Positions 52,339 through 61,998 are shown, numbered from the stretch's first letter. The stretch: 64,000 nt of DNA from Anaerofustis stercorihominis DSM 17244 (GCF_000154825.1 NZ_DS560018.1:112480-176479); one strand, 5' to 3'. Numbers and translations: made by a program. The notes: generated from the letters alone by a model not told the origin.

Positions 52339-54330
52339 TTATTATATTATTTGAATAAACTTAATAAACTCCATGAGGAAACAAGATTTATATTTATTTG
52401 TTTTACTTTGGTGTATCCTTCAACTAAATTCACCGAGATCTCTTTTTATCTCTCTAATTTTATAAGCTTCCCAAGAATCTTTAGATAAACTGAATGATGG
52501 GTATTTATTCATGTTATACATACTCTTATTTTTACCCTAATATCCTTTGAACCATCATTTTAAATATTCCTAAGGCAAGCCCGTGGCACTGTTATTTACA
52601 ATCTTTATTATTTCATTTTTTTCTTCTAAACGATTAATACTAATTCTTCTTACACTAAACACATATTTTATGTTGTATCTGTAAATATTATAGTAGCCAT
52701 ATAATATCAGACTTTATGTTCGCTGTTTTCAAATATATATATCAAAGTTCCATCTTCCTTACCTATATTCATATAACCCAATACCTAATTCATACGCTGT
52801 TTAATGACTAAAAATCCCATGTCGGTATCTCATTCGATTCCGTTTTCGACTTTTATATTTTCTTCTCTTTTCTTTAGTTCTTTTATAAATTCATCGTAAA
52901 TATCTTCTTCAAAGAGTAGTAGCTTCGCACCTGTTGCATATAACTGTTCTGCATTAAAGAATATTACATATAAGACGTAATACAAAGCCAATTTAAAATC
53001 TGAATCGCTAAATACTATACTAGATAAACTCAAAAGAAATATTCTTTATCGTATCAGCTATAAATTGGTTTATTGTTTTTCCAGCTTTTCATCCTAAAGT
53101 AAAAATAAATATACTTCTTAAAAAAACTTTCTTTTTAATATGGGGAAAATAATAAAGCGATATATTCGAAAGCTTCCTAAGGAGAAATTCTAATGATGCC
53201 ATCCCATTTTGGTGAATTTTCCCACTATGCCTCTGATCGTAATTTAGCTGCACATCATTACTACTTTTGGAGCAATAATATTTAAACCTACATACAAATG
53301 AAGATATTTTCCTTTTAACACTTTTACCGGTTTCTTATCATATACCAAATCTTCTATATAATACTAGATCCACTCAAACCTCATTTATCTGTTCTTTTAT
53401 AAAATCTTAAATAAAGTATTATAATCTACCATAAAGAAATCTTCACATTCTAATACTCCCGCTGTGTATCTTGTAACCATAGACATAAAAAGCTATTTAA
53501 TTTTATTTTCATATAATTTCACTTCAAGTCTTCTTGCTTTCTCCTTAAACCTGACAAGTACTATTCCTTCTTTCGCACAGCATCCTACATCCCTTGTGAA
53601 CATTTGATATACACATACTTCGGTAGATTCCACAAGTTACACGTCAACTCCATTTGATATTTTCATTATCTTTTTTTCTTTTTTATATTATATAAACATA
53701 TAAGTCATCTGTACTTGCTTTTATAGAATTATCCAAAATACCTCCATCATTATAAGCTGATTTGGCAAATACATTAAGATTTTATTTAATTACGTCAAGC
53801 TCTCTAAAGTTAATGTTAAGATCAATAGCATTCTTCAATTTTTCTGAATTATTCTTCAAGTTATATTTAATTTTATACATAAGCATAAGTGCATTTACCT
53901 TTGTGTGAGATAATGCACTTATGCGCTACCAATAAATACACTATCCCAAGCCTTACGTTCTTAAAACTTCGTTCTAAAAAGTATGATGAGAGAACTTTTT
54001 TAAAGCAATATTTTTTTAATTTTTTATATATTTAATCAAAAGCTTTGATATGAGTTTAATTACTTTGATTAAATACATACCGCTAAATTTATTTTTTCTA
54101 ATACATGTATAGCTTTCTATTACATATGTCCTCTTATCCAATCCTGTAGCCGCTGTAACTTGCTTAGGTAATGTCAACATAAGTTCAGAGTTCCAAAATT
54201 CAATTCGTTTTTTCATCTTTAAAGGCTTAGAATACTAATAAATTTTCTAATAAACGCAATCTATTATTGTTATATTCACTACCAGTATATTTTAAATTTT
54301 TTATTTTCATTATCCTATCCTCCAATCATT
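52339..54330 (-). pseudogene. Block of decayed genes on the minus strand
   Basis: About 2 kb without an intact gene. Minus-strand translation gives broken coding-like pieces, for example YPSFSLSKDSWEAYKIREIK near 52450, RRISINRLEEKNEIIKIVNN near 52620, and FNAEQLYATGAKLLLFEEDI near 52900. A proper gene start with GGAGGATAG-ATG at 54310 runs 26 codons (MKIKNLKYTGSEYNNNRLRL...) before a stop. Another piece, LMLTLPKQVTAATGLDKRTY, lies near 54150. The pieces suggest more than one lost gene; only the amidinotransferase-like part (next entry) is recognisable. Confidence 0.6.
53230..53690 (-). pseudogene. Amidinotransferase/dimethylargininase-like remnant
   Basis: In one minus-strand frame, interrupted by stop codons, the pieces are LVESTEVCVYQMFTRDVGCC, AKEGIVLVRFKEKARRLEVK, LYENKIK, FMSMVTRYTAGVLECEDFFM, VDYNTLF, then DLVYDKKPVKVLKGKYLHLY and VGLNIIAPKVVMMC. 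The FTRD, RFKE-x-AR-x-EV, GxLE-x-(G/E)DF and LHL-x-x-x-LNII-PK order matches the amidinotransferase/arginine-deiminase/DDAH fold as I know it. At least four stops and a frame change show that it is dead. Confidence 0.55.
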
Positions 54331-54721
54331 AATAACTATATCAAGGTATTATATATTATTAGCAAAAGAAAGAATTTATAGAAATAACAAAAAGAAAGAA
54401 TTATATTATGCATTATGAACAAAAGGTAAAAGGTCGCGGAATATTGTAAAGAAAGGAATGTTGCCCCAAATAAGCTAAACGAAAAAAAGAATTATCTTCA
54501 TAACTATAACAAGACAATAGCTTATTATAAATAGAAAAAATGATGTAAGAAAATTTTTAGTTTATTGAAACCATAATTGATAATTTAAATATTAATTAGA
54601 ATCATAAATAATTAAATCTATTAATAACTTTCCTTTAAAATTCACTCATATTACTCAGCAATCTGACGATTATATAAGCTTTAATAAAGCAAAACTTATC
54701 TATTCTGACGAATAGTAAGTA

Positions 54722-54748
54722 ATAAAAAAGCACCGCATAAGCGGTGCA
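54722..54748 (-). terminator. Terminator of spoVS
   Basis: GCACCGC/GCGGTGC with a four-base loop, followed on the minus strand by TTTTTTATT, next to the spoVS stop. Confidence 0.88.
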
Positions 54749-54749
54749 A

Positions 54750-55010
54750 TTATCTGCTTTTAACTATTAATTTAATTCCTGTCCTGTCACTTCCGTTTAT
54801 TTCAACTTCCGTAAAAGCCGGAATACAAACAAGGTCATGACCTCCCGGTGCAACATATCCTCTAGCGATAGCTATAGCTTTTATAGCCTGATTTAATGCT
54901 CCAGCACCTATTGCCTGAACTTCTGCCTGATCACTTTCTCTAATCACACCTGCTAATGCCCCAGCAACTGAATTGGGGTTTGAACCTGATGATACTTTTA
55001 ATACTTCCAT
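54750..55010 (-). CDS. spoVS: Stage V sporulation protein S
   Basis: Small (86-residue) Alba-like protein required for normal spore coat assembly and septation in Bacillus, and very conserved across spore formers. The whole sequence follows the family: VLKVSSGSNPNSVAGALAG, ESDQAEVQAIGAGALNQAIK, AIAIARGYVAPGGHDLVCIP and FTEVEINGSDRTGIKLIV. AGGAGG precedes the ATG. It stands alone, followed by its terminator, beside the decayed block and divergent from the 2-oxoacid oxidoreductase operon. Confidence 0.97.
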   Translation of the reverse strand: MEVLKVSSGSNPNSVAGALAGVIRESDQAEVQAIGAGALNQAIKAIAIARGYVAPGGHDLVCIPAFTEVEINGSDRTGIKLIVKSR

Positions 55011-55367
55011 AATGTTTTCCTCCTGGTTTGTATGTTATGGATAACTGGGCGACCTTTTATAAGTCTGTCATTAATTAATATGTATTAATTCAATAAATAT
55101 GTACTTAATTAATTTAATTTTATCCATAAATGACTTTCTATTATTTAGTTTACTTTGAAAATCTAAAAATATGATAGCATAATGAAATTTAGAATTTTCG
55201 TATAATTTGTCGAATAAATAATATTAAAATATATAATAAAATATAAAATTTCAACAATTTTCTAAATTATTTATCTATTTCTGACATAATAGTTTGCAAT
55301 ATTCAGAAAATTCTGATATAATGCTTTGGTATACTTAAAATTGGATATATAAAAAGGAGATAAATTA
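55011..55367. other. Divergent intergenic region between spoVS and the oxidoreductase operon
   Basis: No gene. It contains the oxidoreductase promoter at 55294-55322. AT-rich repeats of TTAATTAAT type occur near spoVS, but a spoVS promoter is not clear. Confidence 0.5.
55294..55322 (+). promoter_or_regulatory. Promoter of the oxidoreductase operon with an operator-like inverted repeat
   Basis: TTGCAA (55294-55299) and TATAAT (55317-55322) are spaced by exactly 17 bases. The spacer contains TCAGAA-AA-TTCTGA (55303-55316), a six-base inverted repeat in the position where a repressor would block RNA polymerase. Confidence 0.7.
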
Positions 55368-55940
55368 ATGAACGACTGTGTAGAAATCAGATGGCACGGA
55401 AGAGGCGGTCAGGGTGCCAAAACAGCAGCGTTGTTACTTGCTGATGTTGCTTTTCAAACAGGGAAATATGTGCAGGGTTTTCCTGAATACGGACCGGAAC
55501 GTATGGGTGCACCTATAACTGCTTATAATCGTATCAGTGACAAACCGGTAAGAGTACATTCGAATATCTATACACCGCAGTTCGTGGTAGTGGTAGACGA
55601 AAGCTTGCTATCCAGCGTTGATGTAACAAAAGGACTTAGAGAAGACGGTGCGATTGTTATAAATACTACAAAAGAAAAAGAAGATATAAAACATCTTTTA
55701 AATGAATATAAAGGAGATATTTACACGATAGATGCTAAAAAAGTTTCAATAGCGTGCCTTGGAAAATACTTTCCCAACTCACCTATGTTAGCTGCTATCG
55801 TAAAAGTATCTAATATTATGGACGAAAAATTATTCTTAAGTGAAATGAAATCATCATTTGAACACAAATTTTCCAATAAACCTGAAGTGGTCAACGGAAA
55901 TATGAAAGCATTAAAAATGGCTTTGAAGGAGGTAAGGTAA
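55368..55940 (+). CDS. porG: 2-oxoacid:ferredoxin oxidoreductase, gamma subunit
   Basis: Gamma subunit of a four-subunit, ferredoxin-reducing 2-oxoacid oxidoreductase. The 190 residues match the POR gamma domain throughout: EIRWHGRGGQGAKTAALLLA at the N terminus, FPEYGPERMGAPITAYNR, and VVVVDESLL. The subunit order gamma-delta-alpha-beta, each joined closely to the next, is that of pyruvate- and 2-ketoisovalerate-type enzymes. Pyruvate is the likelier substrate, but the sequence does not prove it. AAGGAGA precedes the ATG, and the operon promoter lies about 45 bp upstream. Confidence 0.93.
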   Translation: MNDCVEIRWHGRGGQGAKTAALLLADVAFQTGKYVQGFPEYGPERMGAPITAYNRISDKPVRVHSNIYTPQFVVVVDESLLSSVDVTKGLREDGAIVINTTKEKEDIKHLLNEYKGDIYTIDAKKVSIACLGKYFPNSPMLAAIVKVSNIMDEKLFLSEMKSSFEHKFSNKPEVVNGNMKALKMALKEVR

Positions 55941-55941
55941 T

Positions 55942-56241
55942 ATGTCAGATATAAAGAAACTCAGCGGAAAGCCGGCCTGGCATGAACTTACTACCGGTAT
56001 GACAATCAATAAAGGCGGAACTTCAAAGCTTTTTAACACCGGCGAATGGTCAAGTGAAAAACCTACAGTAATAGAAGAGGAGTGCAGACAGTGTCTTCTC
56101 TGTTCACAGGCTTGTCCCGACAGTGCAATTCCGGTAACAAAAAATGAAAGAGTAAAAGTAGATACCAACCATTGTAAAGGGTGCGGTATCTGTGTAAAAA
56201 TTTGCCCCTTCGGCGCAATAAAAATGAAAGGAGTAAAATAA
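55942..56241 (+). CDS. porD: 2-oxoacid:ferredoxin oxidoreductase, delta (4Fe-4S) subunit
   Basis: Small ferredoxin-like subunit (99 residues) carrying two [4Fe-4S] clusters that pass electrons from the catalytic subunits to external ferredoxin. The motifs are CRQCLLCSQACPDSAI and CKGCGICVKICPFGAI, both full CxxCxxCxxxCP sets. The N-terminal part (KPAWHELTTGMTINKGGTSK, then FNTGEWSSEKP) is typical of PorD. It starts one base after the gamma gene, and its stop overlaps the start of the alpha gene by one base. Confidence 0.95.
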   Translation: MSDIKKLSGKPAWHELTTGMTINKGGTSKLFNTGEWSSEKPTVIEEECRQCLLCSQACPDSAIPVTKNERVKVDTNHCKGCGICVKICPFGAIKMKGVK

Positions 56242-57422
56242 TGGCAAAAAAAGATAGATTATCAGGAAATGAAGCGGCGGCATATGCACTCAGACAAATC
56301 GATCCCGATGTTTTTCCCGCTTTTCCTATTACACCATCAACAGAAATACCGCAGTATTTTGCTTCTTTTGTAGCCGACGGTAAAGTAAACAGTGAGTTTA
56401 TCCCTGTAGAAAGCGAACACTCTTCCATGAGCGCGGCAATAGGTGCAGAAGCAGCAGGAGCAAGAAGTGTTACAGCAACATCTTCATGCGGGCTTGCCTT
56501 CATGTGGGAAGAGTTATACGTTGCGGCGTCTGACAGGCTTCCCATTTTACTTGCCCTTGTAAACAGAGCCTTATCCGGTCCTATCAATATCAACTGCGAC
56601 CATTCAGACAGTATGGGTGCAAGAGACTCCGGATGGATCCAGATATATTCTGAAAATAATCAAGAAGCATACGATAATATGATACAAGCTTATCCTATTG
56701 CCGAAAATAAAAATGTATTACTGCCTATAATGGTATGTCAGGACGGATTTATCACATCTCATGCAGTTGAAAATATAGAGTTGCTCGAAGATGAAAAAGT
56801 TAAAAAATTTGTGGGCGAATATGAACCTGAAAATTATCTTCTTAATGCTAAAAAACCTTTGGCGGTAGGTCCTTATTCGGTTACAGACTATTATATGGAA
56901 GCAAAAGTAGCTCAGGCTCATGCCATGAAGAGTGCAAAACAAGCAATTTTAGATGTTGCTAAGAAATTTGAAAAATTATCAGGCAGAAAATATGGCTTAT
57001 TTGAAGAATATAAACTTGAAGATGCGGATTACGCGGTAGTTATAATAGGTTCTGCAGCAGGAACTACGAAAGATACAATCGATGAAATGAGAAAAGAAGG
57101 GAAAAAAGCAGGGCTGTTAAAAATAAGAGTCTTCAGACCTTTCCCCGGAGAAGAAATCGCAAAAGCACTTAAAAACGTAAAAGCCGTAGCTATTATGGAC
57201 AGAGCAGAAAGTTTTAATTCTCAAGGCGGACCTTTAGGTGCAGAAGTAATGTCAAGTTTATATAAAGCTAAAAGCACTTCAAAAGCGATAAATTATGTAT
57301 ATGGTCTTGGCGGAAGAGATGTAACGGTAGATGATATGAGAAAAGTATTCGAAACACTTGAAGAAATAGATAAATCCGATGAAGACTTCGAAACTTATAG
57401 ATTCATGGGTGTAAGAGAGTAG
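56241..57422 (+). CDS. porA: 2-oxoacid:ferredoxin oxidoreductase, alpha subunit
   Basis: Catalytic-core subunit of 393 residues. It has LSGNEAAAYALRQIDPDVFP and FPITPSTEIPQYFA near the N terminus, the conserved Glu region EFIPVESEHSSMSAAIGAEA, and VNRALSGPININCDHSDSM. A domain II follows with VVIIGSAAGTTKDTIDEMRKE and LKIRVFRPFPGEEI. The ATG chosen has GGAG seven bases upstream; a longer frame begins inside the delta gene without a ribosome site. Together with the beta subunit it binds thiamine diphosphate and 2-oxoacid and transfers electrons to the delta subunit. Confidence 0.94.
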   Translation: MAKKDRLSGNEAAAYALRQIDPDVFPAFPITPSTEIPQYFASFVADGKVNSEFIPVESEHSSMSAAIGAEAAGARSVTATSSCGLAFMWEELYVAASDRLPILLALVNRALSGPININCDHSDSMGARDSGWIQIYSENNQEAYDNMIQAYPIAENKNVLLPIMVCQDGFITSHAVENIELLEDEKVKKFVGEYEPENYLLNAKKPLAVGPYSVTDYYMEAKVAQAHAMKSAKQAILDVAKKFEKLSGRKYGLFEEYKLEDADYAVVIIGSAAGTTKDTIDEMRKEGKKAGLLKIRVFRPFPGEEIAKALKNVKAVAIMDRAESFNSQGGPLGAEVMSSLYKAKSTSKAINYVYGLGGRDVTVDDMRKVFETLEEIDKSDEDFETYRFMGVRE

Positions 57423-57431
57423 AGGTGCGAT

Positions 57432-58367
57432 ATGAGTTATAATTTTAAAGAAATAATGAGTAGACCCGAACGTTTGGCACCGGGACACAGAATGTGTGCG
57501 GGATGCGGAGGAACAATAGCTGCAAGAAACGTTTTAAGAGGACTTAAAGCGGAAGATAAAGCAGTTATCGTAAATGCCACCAGCTGTATGGAAGTTTCAA
57601 CATATATGTATCCTTATACTTCATGGGAAGACAGTTATATACATAATGCATTTGAAAATGCAGGCTCAACAATAAGCGGTGTTGAAGGAGCATACAATGC
57701 TCTTAAAAGAAAAGGTAAACTAAAAGATGATACCGACTTTAAATTTATTGCATTCGGAGGTGACGGCGGTACATACGATATAGGATTTCAGTCATTATCC
57801 GGAGCCATGGAACGTAATCACGATTTTACATATGTATGTTACGATAACGGAGCATATATGAATACAGGAATTCAGCGTTCGTCTGCGACTCCTATGTATG
57901 CGGATACTACAACTACTCCCGTAGGCAAGAAAAGCAATGGGAAGCTTCAAAACAGAAAAGATCTTACAGAAATAATGGTAGCACACAATGCACCTTATGT
58001 TGCACAGACTACGTTTGTACAAAACTTTAAAGATTTACATATAAAAGCCGAAAAAGCAATTTACACTAAAGGAGCTTCGTTTTTAAATGTTATGTCGCCT
58101 TGTCCGAGAGGCTGGAGATATGATACTCCTGACATCATCGAAATATGCAACCTTGCGGTTGAAACATGCTACTGGCCTTTATTCGAAGTAATCAACGGAG
58201 AATGGATATTAAACTACGAACCTAAAAGAAAACTTCCTATCGAAGATTTCTTAAGACCACAGGGAAGATTTAAACATCTGTTTAAAAAAGGAAATGAAGA
58301 TTTAATTGTTCAGTTCCAAAAAGAAGTAGATAAAAGATGGGAAAATCTTTTAAAAAAATGTAAATAA
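57432..58367 (+). CDS. porB: 2-oxoacid:ferredoxin oxidoreductase, beta (TPP-binding) subunit
   Basis: Thiamine-diphosphate-binding subunit of 311 residues. The Cys pair in HRMCAGCGGTIAARN and a further Cys (TSCMEVSTYMYPYTSWEDSY) serve an iron-sulphur cluster. The TPP motif is GDGGTYDIGFQSLSGAMERN, with CYDNGAYMNTGIQRS following. The C-terminal region (CPRGWRYD, FLRPQGRFKHLF) is typical of pyruvate and ketoisovalerate oxidoreductases. Last gene of the operon, ending at a strong terminator. The coupled fermentation gene for butyrate lies far away at 12.4 kb. Confidence 0.95.
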   Translation: MSYNFKEIMSRPERLAPGHRMCAGCGGTIAARNVLRGLKAEDKAVIVNATSCMEVSTYMYPYTSWEDSYIHNAFENAGSTISGVEGAYNALKRKGKLKDDTDFKFIAFGGDGGTYDIGFQSLSGAMERNHDFTYVCYDNGAYMNTGIQRSSATPMYADTTTTPVGKKSNGKLQNRKDLTEIMVAHNAPYVAQTTFVQNFKDLHIKAEKAIYTKGASFLNVMSPCPRGWRYDTPDIIEICNLAVETCYWPLFEVINGEWILNYEPKRKLPIEDFLRPQGRFKHLFKKGNEDLIVQFQKEVDKRWENLLKKCK

Positions 58368-58389
58368 ATATTATTTAGCCATAATATAA

Positions 58390-58424
58390 AAAAACAGCCG
58401 AAGGTAATTCTCGGCTGTTTTTTA
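58390..58424 (+). terminator. Terminator of the oxidoreductase operon
   Basis: AAAACAGCCGA/TCGGCTGTTTT with a nine-base loop and a run of T on the plus strand, 25 bp after porB. Confidence 0.92.
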
Positions 58425-58552
58425 TTTTAAATAAAATAATCTTTATAATATAATTTAATGGTATTAAAAAATTTCATTGGTTATAAAGAAATTACGAAAT
58501 TTAATTAAAATTAAAATGGAAATGTCTTACAAAATTAATTTATATTAATAAG

Positions 58553-58591
58553 GAGGGTACTACGCCTGACTTCGTCAGATTCCGCGCCCTC
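58553..58591. repeat. Dispersed structured element, copy C
   Basis: Third copy of the element at 8441 and 39064: outer stem GAGGG/CCCTC (next pair U-G), internal-loop strands ACTACGCCT and AGATTCCGC, apical stem CTGA/TCAG with loop CTTCG. It lies between two convergent operon ends, with no T-tract. Confidence 0.75.
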
Positions 58592-58628
58592 TTACATATT
58601 CAATAAAAAAATACAGCTATTCACTGTC

Positions 58629-59411
58629 TTAATCATATATTTTATAAATTCTCTCTACATCAACACATTTAAAAGTACTATCATCAAATGTAAACACCGC
58701 ACCGTTTATCTGTCTTCTGCCTTCGGCTAAAGCATATTTACCCGCAGGACGCTGTACTTTAAACTTCTTTACTATAAAATCCCTGTCAACGCCTATAACG
58801 CCGTCTACACTGCCGCACATACCGACATCGGTAAGATATCCGGTTCCTCCGCTAAGGACCATATTATCGGCTGTTTGAACATGTGTATGTGTTCCGTAAA
58901 CACCTGAGAACTTTCCATCAACAAAATATCCCATTGCAATCTTCTCACTTGTAGCTTCCGCATGAAAATCGAGCATGATTATATCGGTAATATTCTTTAT
59001 TTCCTCATAAATCCTCTCGGCTTCTTCAAAAGGATTATCTAATGGATTTAGATATGTCGTACCTGATAAATTGACGACCCCTACCCTTACTTTCCCCACA
59101 CGATATATTTCATATCCTCTTCCGGGACAAGGGGCAGGATAATTTGAAGGTCTTAAGATCCTATCTTCTTCTTGAATAAAATTATATATATCCTTATTAT
59201 CCCAAATATGATTTCCCGAGGTTATCACATCTATTCCACAGCCTATAAGCTCATTGTAAACTTTTCTTGTGATGCCTTTTCCGTTTGCCGAGTTTTCCCC
59301 GTTTGCAATAACAAAATCAGCTTTATATTCTGCCTTAATGTTTGAAAGCTCATCAACGATGAGCTTTCTTCCATACTTGGCAAAAATATCACCAAATACT
59401 AAAATCTTCAA
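58629..59411 (-). CDS. ymdB: YmdB-type metallophosphoesterase
   Basis: Calcineurin-like phosphodiesterase of the YmdB family; Bacillus YmdB hydrolyses cyclic nucleotides and influences motility and biofilm choice. Metal ligands appear in ILVFGDIFAKYGR, NGENSANGKGIT, SGNHIWDNKDI, MLDFHAEATSEK and YGTHTHVQTAD, in the family order. Length (260) is standard. It starts 15 bp after rny, in the rny-ymdB pair that is conserved in Firmicutes, so it shares a role in RNA or signalling with RNase Y. Confidence 0.95.
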   Translation of the reverse strand: MKILVFGDIFAKYGRKLIVDELSNIKAEYKADFVIANGENSANGKGITRKVYNELIGCGIDVITSGNHIWDNKDIYNFIQEEDRILRPSNYPAPCPGRGYEIYRVGKVRVGVVNLSGTTYLNPLDNPFEEAERIYEEIKNITDIIMLDFHAEATSEKIAMGYFVDGKFSGVYGTHTHVQTADNMVLSGGTGYLTDVGMCGSVDGVIGVDRDFIVKKFKVQRPAGKYALAEGRRQINGAVFTFDDSTFKCVDVERIYKIYD

Positions 59412-59426
59412 TTTTATACCTCTTAA

Positions 59427-60974
59427 CTATTTTGCATATTCCGTAGCTCTTGTTTCTCTGATCATGCTTACTTTGATATGACCAGGATATTCAAGGTCAT
59501 TTTCTACCATATTAGCAATTTCTTTAGCTACGTGAACCATTTGTAAATCGTCTACTTGCTCAGGCTTAACCATAACTCTGATTTCTCTGCCCGCTTGAAT
59601 AGCAAATGACTTATCTACTCCTTCAAATGAGTTGGCAATTTGTTCAAGTTTTTCAAGACGTTTTGTATAACTTTGTAAAGTTTCTCTTCTTGCTCCCGGT
59701 CTCGCTGCTGAAATTGCATCAGCTGCCTGAACAAGAACAGCTTCTACGGTTTGAGGTTCAACATCACCGTGGTGTGCTTCAACCGCATGAATGACTTCTT
59801 TATTTTCTTTATACTTCTTAAGCATGTCAACACCGATACTTACATGGCTTCCTTCCACTTCGTGGTCGATAGCCTTTCCTATATCATGAAGCATTCCCGC
59901 TCTTCTGGCAAGTTTTGCATTTGCACCGAGCTCATCAGCCATAATACCTGCTAAATTAGCAACTTCTATTGAATGTTTCAATACATTCTGTCCGTAACTT
60001 GTACGATAATGAAGTCTACCTATAAGCTTAGTTAAATCAGGATGAAGCTTGATTACATTCGTATCGAATAATGCTTGTTCACCCATCTCTCTAATTTTAG
60101 TGTCAATTTCTTTTTCTGCTTTTTTGATCGTTTCTTCAATTCTTGCAGGATGAATTCTTCCATCCACAATAAGTCTTTCAAGAGATATCCTTGCAATTTC
60201 TCTTCTAACAGGGTCAAAACCGGAAAGTATAACAGCTTCCGGAGTATCATCGATTATCAGATCAATACCTGTTAGTGTTTCAATAGTCCTGATATTTCTG
60301 CCTTCCCTACCGATAATCCTTCCCTTCATTTCATCATTAGGAAGGTTTACCACAGAAACCGTAGTTTCAGCAACGTGGTCAGCCGCACATCTTTGTATAG
60401 CATAAGATACGATTTCCATAGCCTTTTTATCAGCTTCTTCTTTTGCTTCCAACTCCTTATTTTTAATAAGTAATGCGGTTTCCCTTGAAATTTGTTTTTC
60501 TACATCAGCTAACAATAGTTGTCTGGCTTCTTCAAAAGTCAGTTTTGAAATCTTTTCAAGTTCCTTGATTTGTTCCTGATGTGTTTTTTCTAATTTTTCT
60601 TCTTTCTTTACTAATTCATCGCTTTTCTTAATAAGTTTTTCTTCTTTATGGTCAAGAGCTTCGCTTCTCTTATCTGCCATTTCCTCCCTTTGAAGAACTC
60701 TTTTTTCAACTAATTGAAGTTCTTCCCTTCTGGCTCTGGCTTCTTTGTCAAAATCACTTTTTAAGTTGAATACTTCATCTTTAGCTTCAATAAGCTTTTC
60801 TTTTTTTATTCTTTCGCCTTCTTTTAATGCGTCTTCTACCATTTTATTGGCAGTCTGCTCAGCATTTCTAAGCTTACCTTCACCTGATGACTGTTTATAA
60901 TATCCACCAACGAAAAAGCAAATTACCCCAATTACAGCTGCTATAATTAGCACTACTGGAAGTGATAATTCCAT
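59427..60974 (-). CDS. rny: Ribonuclease Y
   Basis: Membrane-anchored endoribonuclease that starts mRNA decay in many Firmicutes. The 515 residues have an N-terminal membrane segment (about 5-25), a long charged coiled coil (about 30-200, [20 protein letters not shown] begins it), a KH RNA-binding domain (about 205-270, [15 protein letters not shown]) and an HD domain (about 330-430: [35 protein letters not shown]). The C-terminal tail is about 75 residues. GGAGG precedes the ATG. It heads a two-gene operon with ymdB. Confidence 0.97.
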   Translation of the reverse strand: MELSLPVVLIIAAVIGVICFFVGGYYKQSSGEGKLRNAEQTANKMVEDALKEGERIKKEKLIEAKDEVFNLKSDFDKEARARREELQLVEKRVLQREEMADKRSEALDHKEEKLIKKSDELVKKEEKLEKTHQEQIKELEKISKLTFEEARQLLLADVEKQISRETALLIKNKELEAKEEADKKAMEIVSYAIQRCAADHVAETTVSVVNLPNDEMKGRIIGREGRNIRTIETLTGIDLIIDDTPEAVILSGFDPVRREIARISLERLIVDGRIHPARIEETIKKAEKEIDTKIREMGEQALFDTNVIKLHPDLTKLIGRLHYRTSYGQNVLKHSIEVANLAGIMADELGANAKLARRAGMLHDIGKAIDHEVEGSHVSIGVDMLKKYKENKEVIHAVEAHHGDVEPQTVEAVLVQAADAISAARPGARRETLQSYTKRLEKLEQIANSFEGVDKSFAIQAGREIRVMVKPEQVDDLQMVHVAKEIANMVENDLEYPGHIKVSMIRETRATEYAK

Positions 60975-61402
60975 TTTCTCCTCCTTGTATTTTGATTTAA
61001 CATTTTATTAAATTAATAATTTAGTATGTAGAGGAAATAAAATAAACTAAACAAAACAATACTACGTTTAAAATATTAGAATTTGAAAAAATAAAAATAA
61101 TATCAAAAATTTAAAACATTATTATTTATATATAAAAACTAAACAGGTTTAGTTAATTATCTCATTAATACATACTACTTATTAATTTTAATGTTTTTTC
61201 ATTATTAAGTCAATAAAAAATTAAAAAAGGTTTTAATAAATTTTAAGACCTTTTTAATAATTATGTTTAAAACAGAGATATTTTATATCATAATTATATT
61301 TTAACTTCATTTTTTTATTTATTTTAACATTTTTTTACAAGTATTGAAGATATACTCAAAATAATGTATAATGTTGTCGAATTAATTATCGGAGGTAAAA
61401 AT
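60975..61402. other. Divergent intergenic region between rny and mscL
   Basis: No gene. A terminator-like hairpin with T-tracts in both directions (AAAAAGG and CCTTTTT arms, 61223-61255) lies in the middle, where no upstream gene needs it. CTAAACA and GGTTTAG near 61141 form a small inverted repeat. Confidence 0.5.
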
Positions 61403-61816
61403 ATGAAGAAATTCTTTCAGGAATTCAAGGAATTTGCACTAAGAGGAAATGTAATGGATTTAGCCGTTGGGGTTATTATCGGGGGAGCATTCCAAGCTAT
61501 AGTTAACTCATTGGTTAAAGATATAATTTCTCCATTAATAGGTCTTTTTGCAAAAACAGACTTTAATGATTTAGTCATAAATGTACTTGGAGTCAACATA
61601 AAATATGGTTCTTTTATAACGAATGTAATTAACTTCATTATAATGGCATTTATTATATTTATGCTAATAAAAGGACTTAATAAACTTGCTGAAATCGGCA
61701 AGAAGAAAAATGATTTACCTGAAGAACCTACCACGAAGATATGTCCTTACTGTCTAAGTGAAATTCCTATAAATGCAACAAAATGTGCACATTGTACATC
61801 GGAATTAAGCGAATAA
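61403..61816 (+). CDS. mscL: Large-conductance mechanosensitive channel MscL with zinc-ribbon tail
   Basis: Emergency osmotic release channel. The pore-forming protein (137 residues) starts [20 protein letters not shown], with membrane helix 1 (about 15-45, [20 protein letters not shown]), a loop, helix 2 (about 65-90) and the basic C-terminal helix. A tail with [18 protein letters not shown] is a four-cysteine zinc ribbon, frequent in clostridial MscL. I chose the ATG after GGAGG; an earlier in-frame start lacks this site. Single gene. Confidence 0.95.
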   Translation: MKKFFQEFKEFALRGNVMDLAVGVIIGGAFQAIVNSLVKDIISPLIGLFAKTDFNDLVINVLGVNIKYGSFITNVINFIIMAFIIFMLIKGLNKLAEIGKKKNDLPEEPTTKICPYCLSEIPINATKCAHCTSELSE

Positions 61817-61922
61817 AAACAAAAAAGAGACAACAGTCTTTTTTTTGTTTTACTTATATGAGTATATATTAATAATAAAATAAAAAAACTTTGATTTCTC
61901 AAAGCTTAAAATTCATAAAAAA

Positions 61923-61998
61923 TGGAGCTGATGATAGGACTTGAACCTACAACCTGCTGATTACAAATCAGCTGCTCTACCGATTGAGCCACATCAGC
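61923..61998 (-). tRNA. tRNA-Thr (anticodon TGT)
   Basis: On the minus strand the acceptor stem is GCTGATG/CATCAGC and the D arm is GCTCAATCGGTAGAGC. The anticodon loop TTGTAAT is closed by a CTGA/TCAG stem. The T arm is TAGGTTCAAGTCCTA, and a CCA end is encoded. All four arms pair, 76 nt including CCA. Confidence 0.97.

Noticed and set aside
61387..61402. A longer mscL start 13 codons upstream
   Set aside because: It would place GGAGGT inside the coding sequence and add residues not seen in MscL proteins. The ATG at 61403 has correct spacing to that site.
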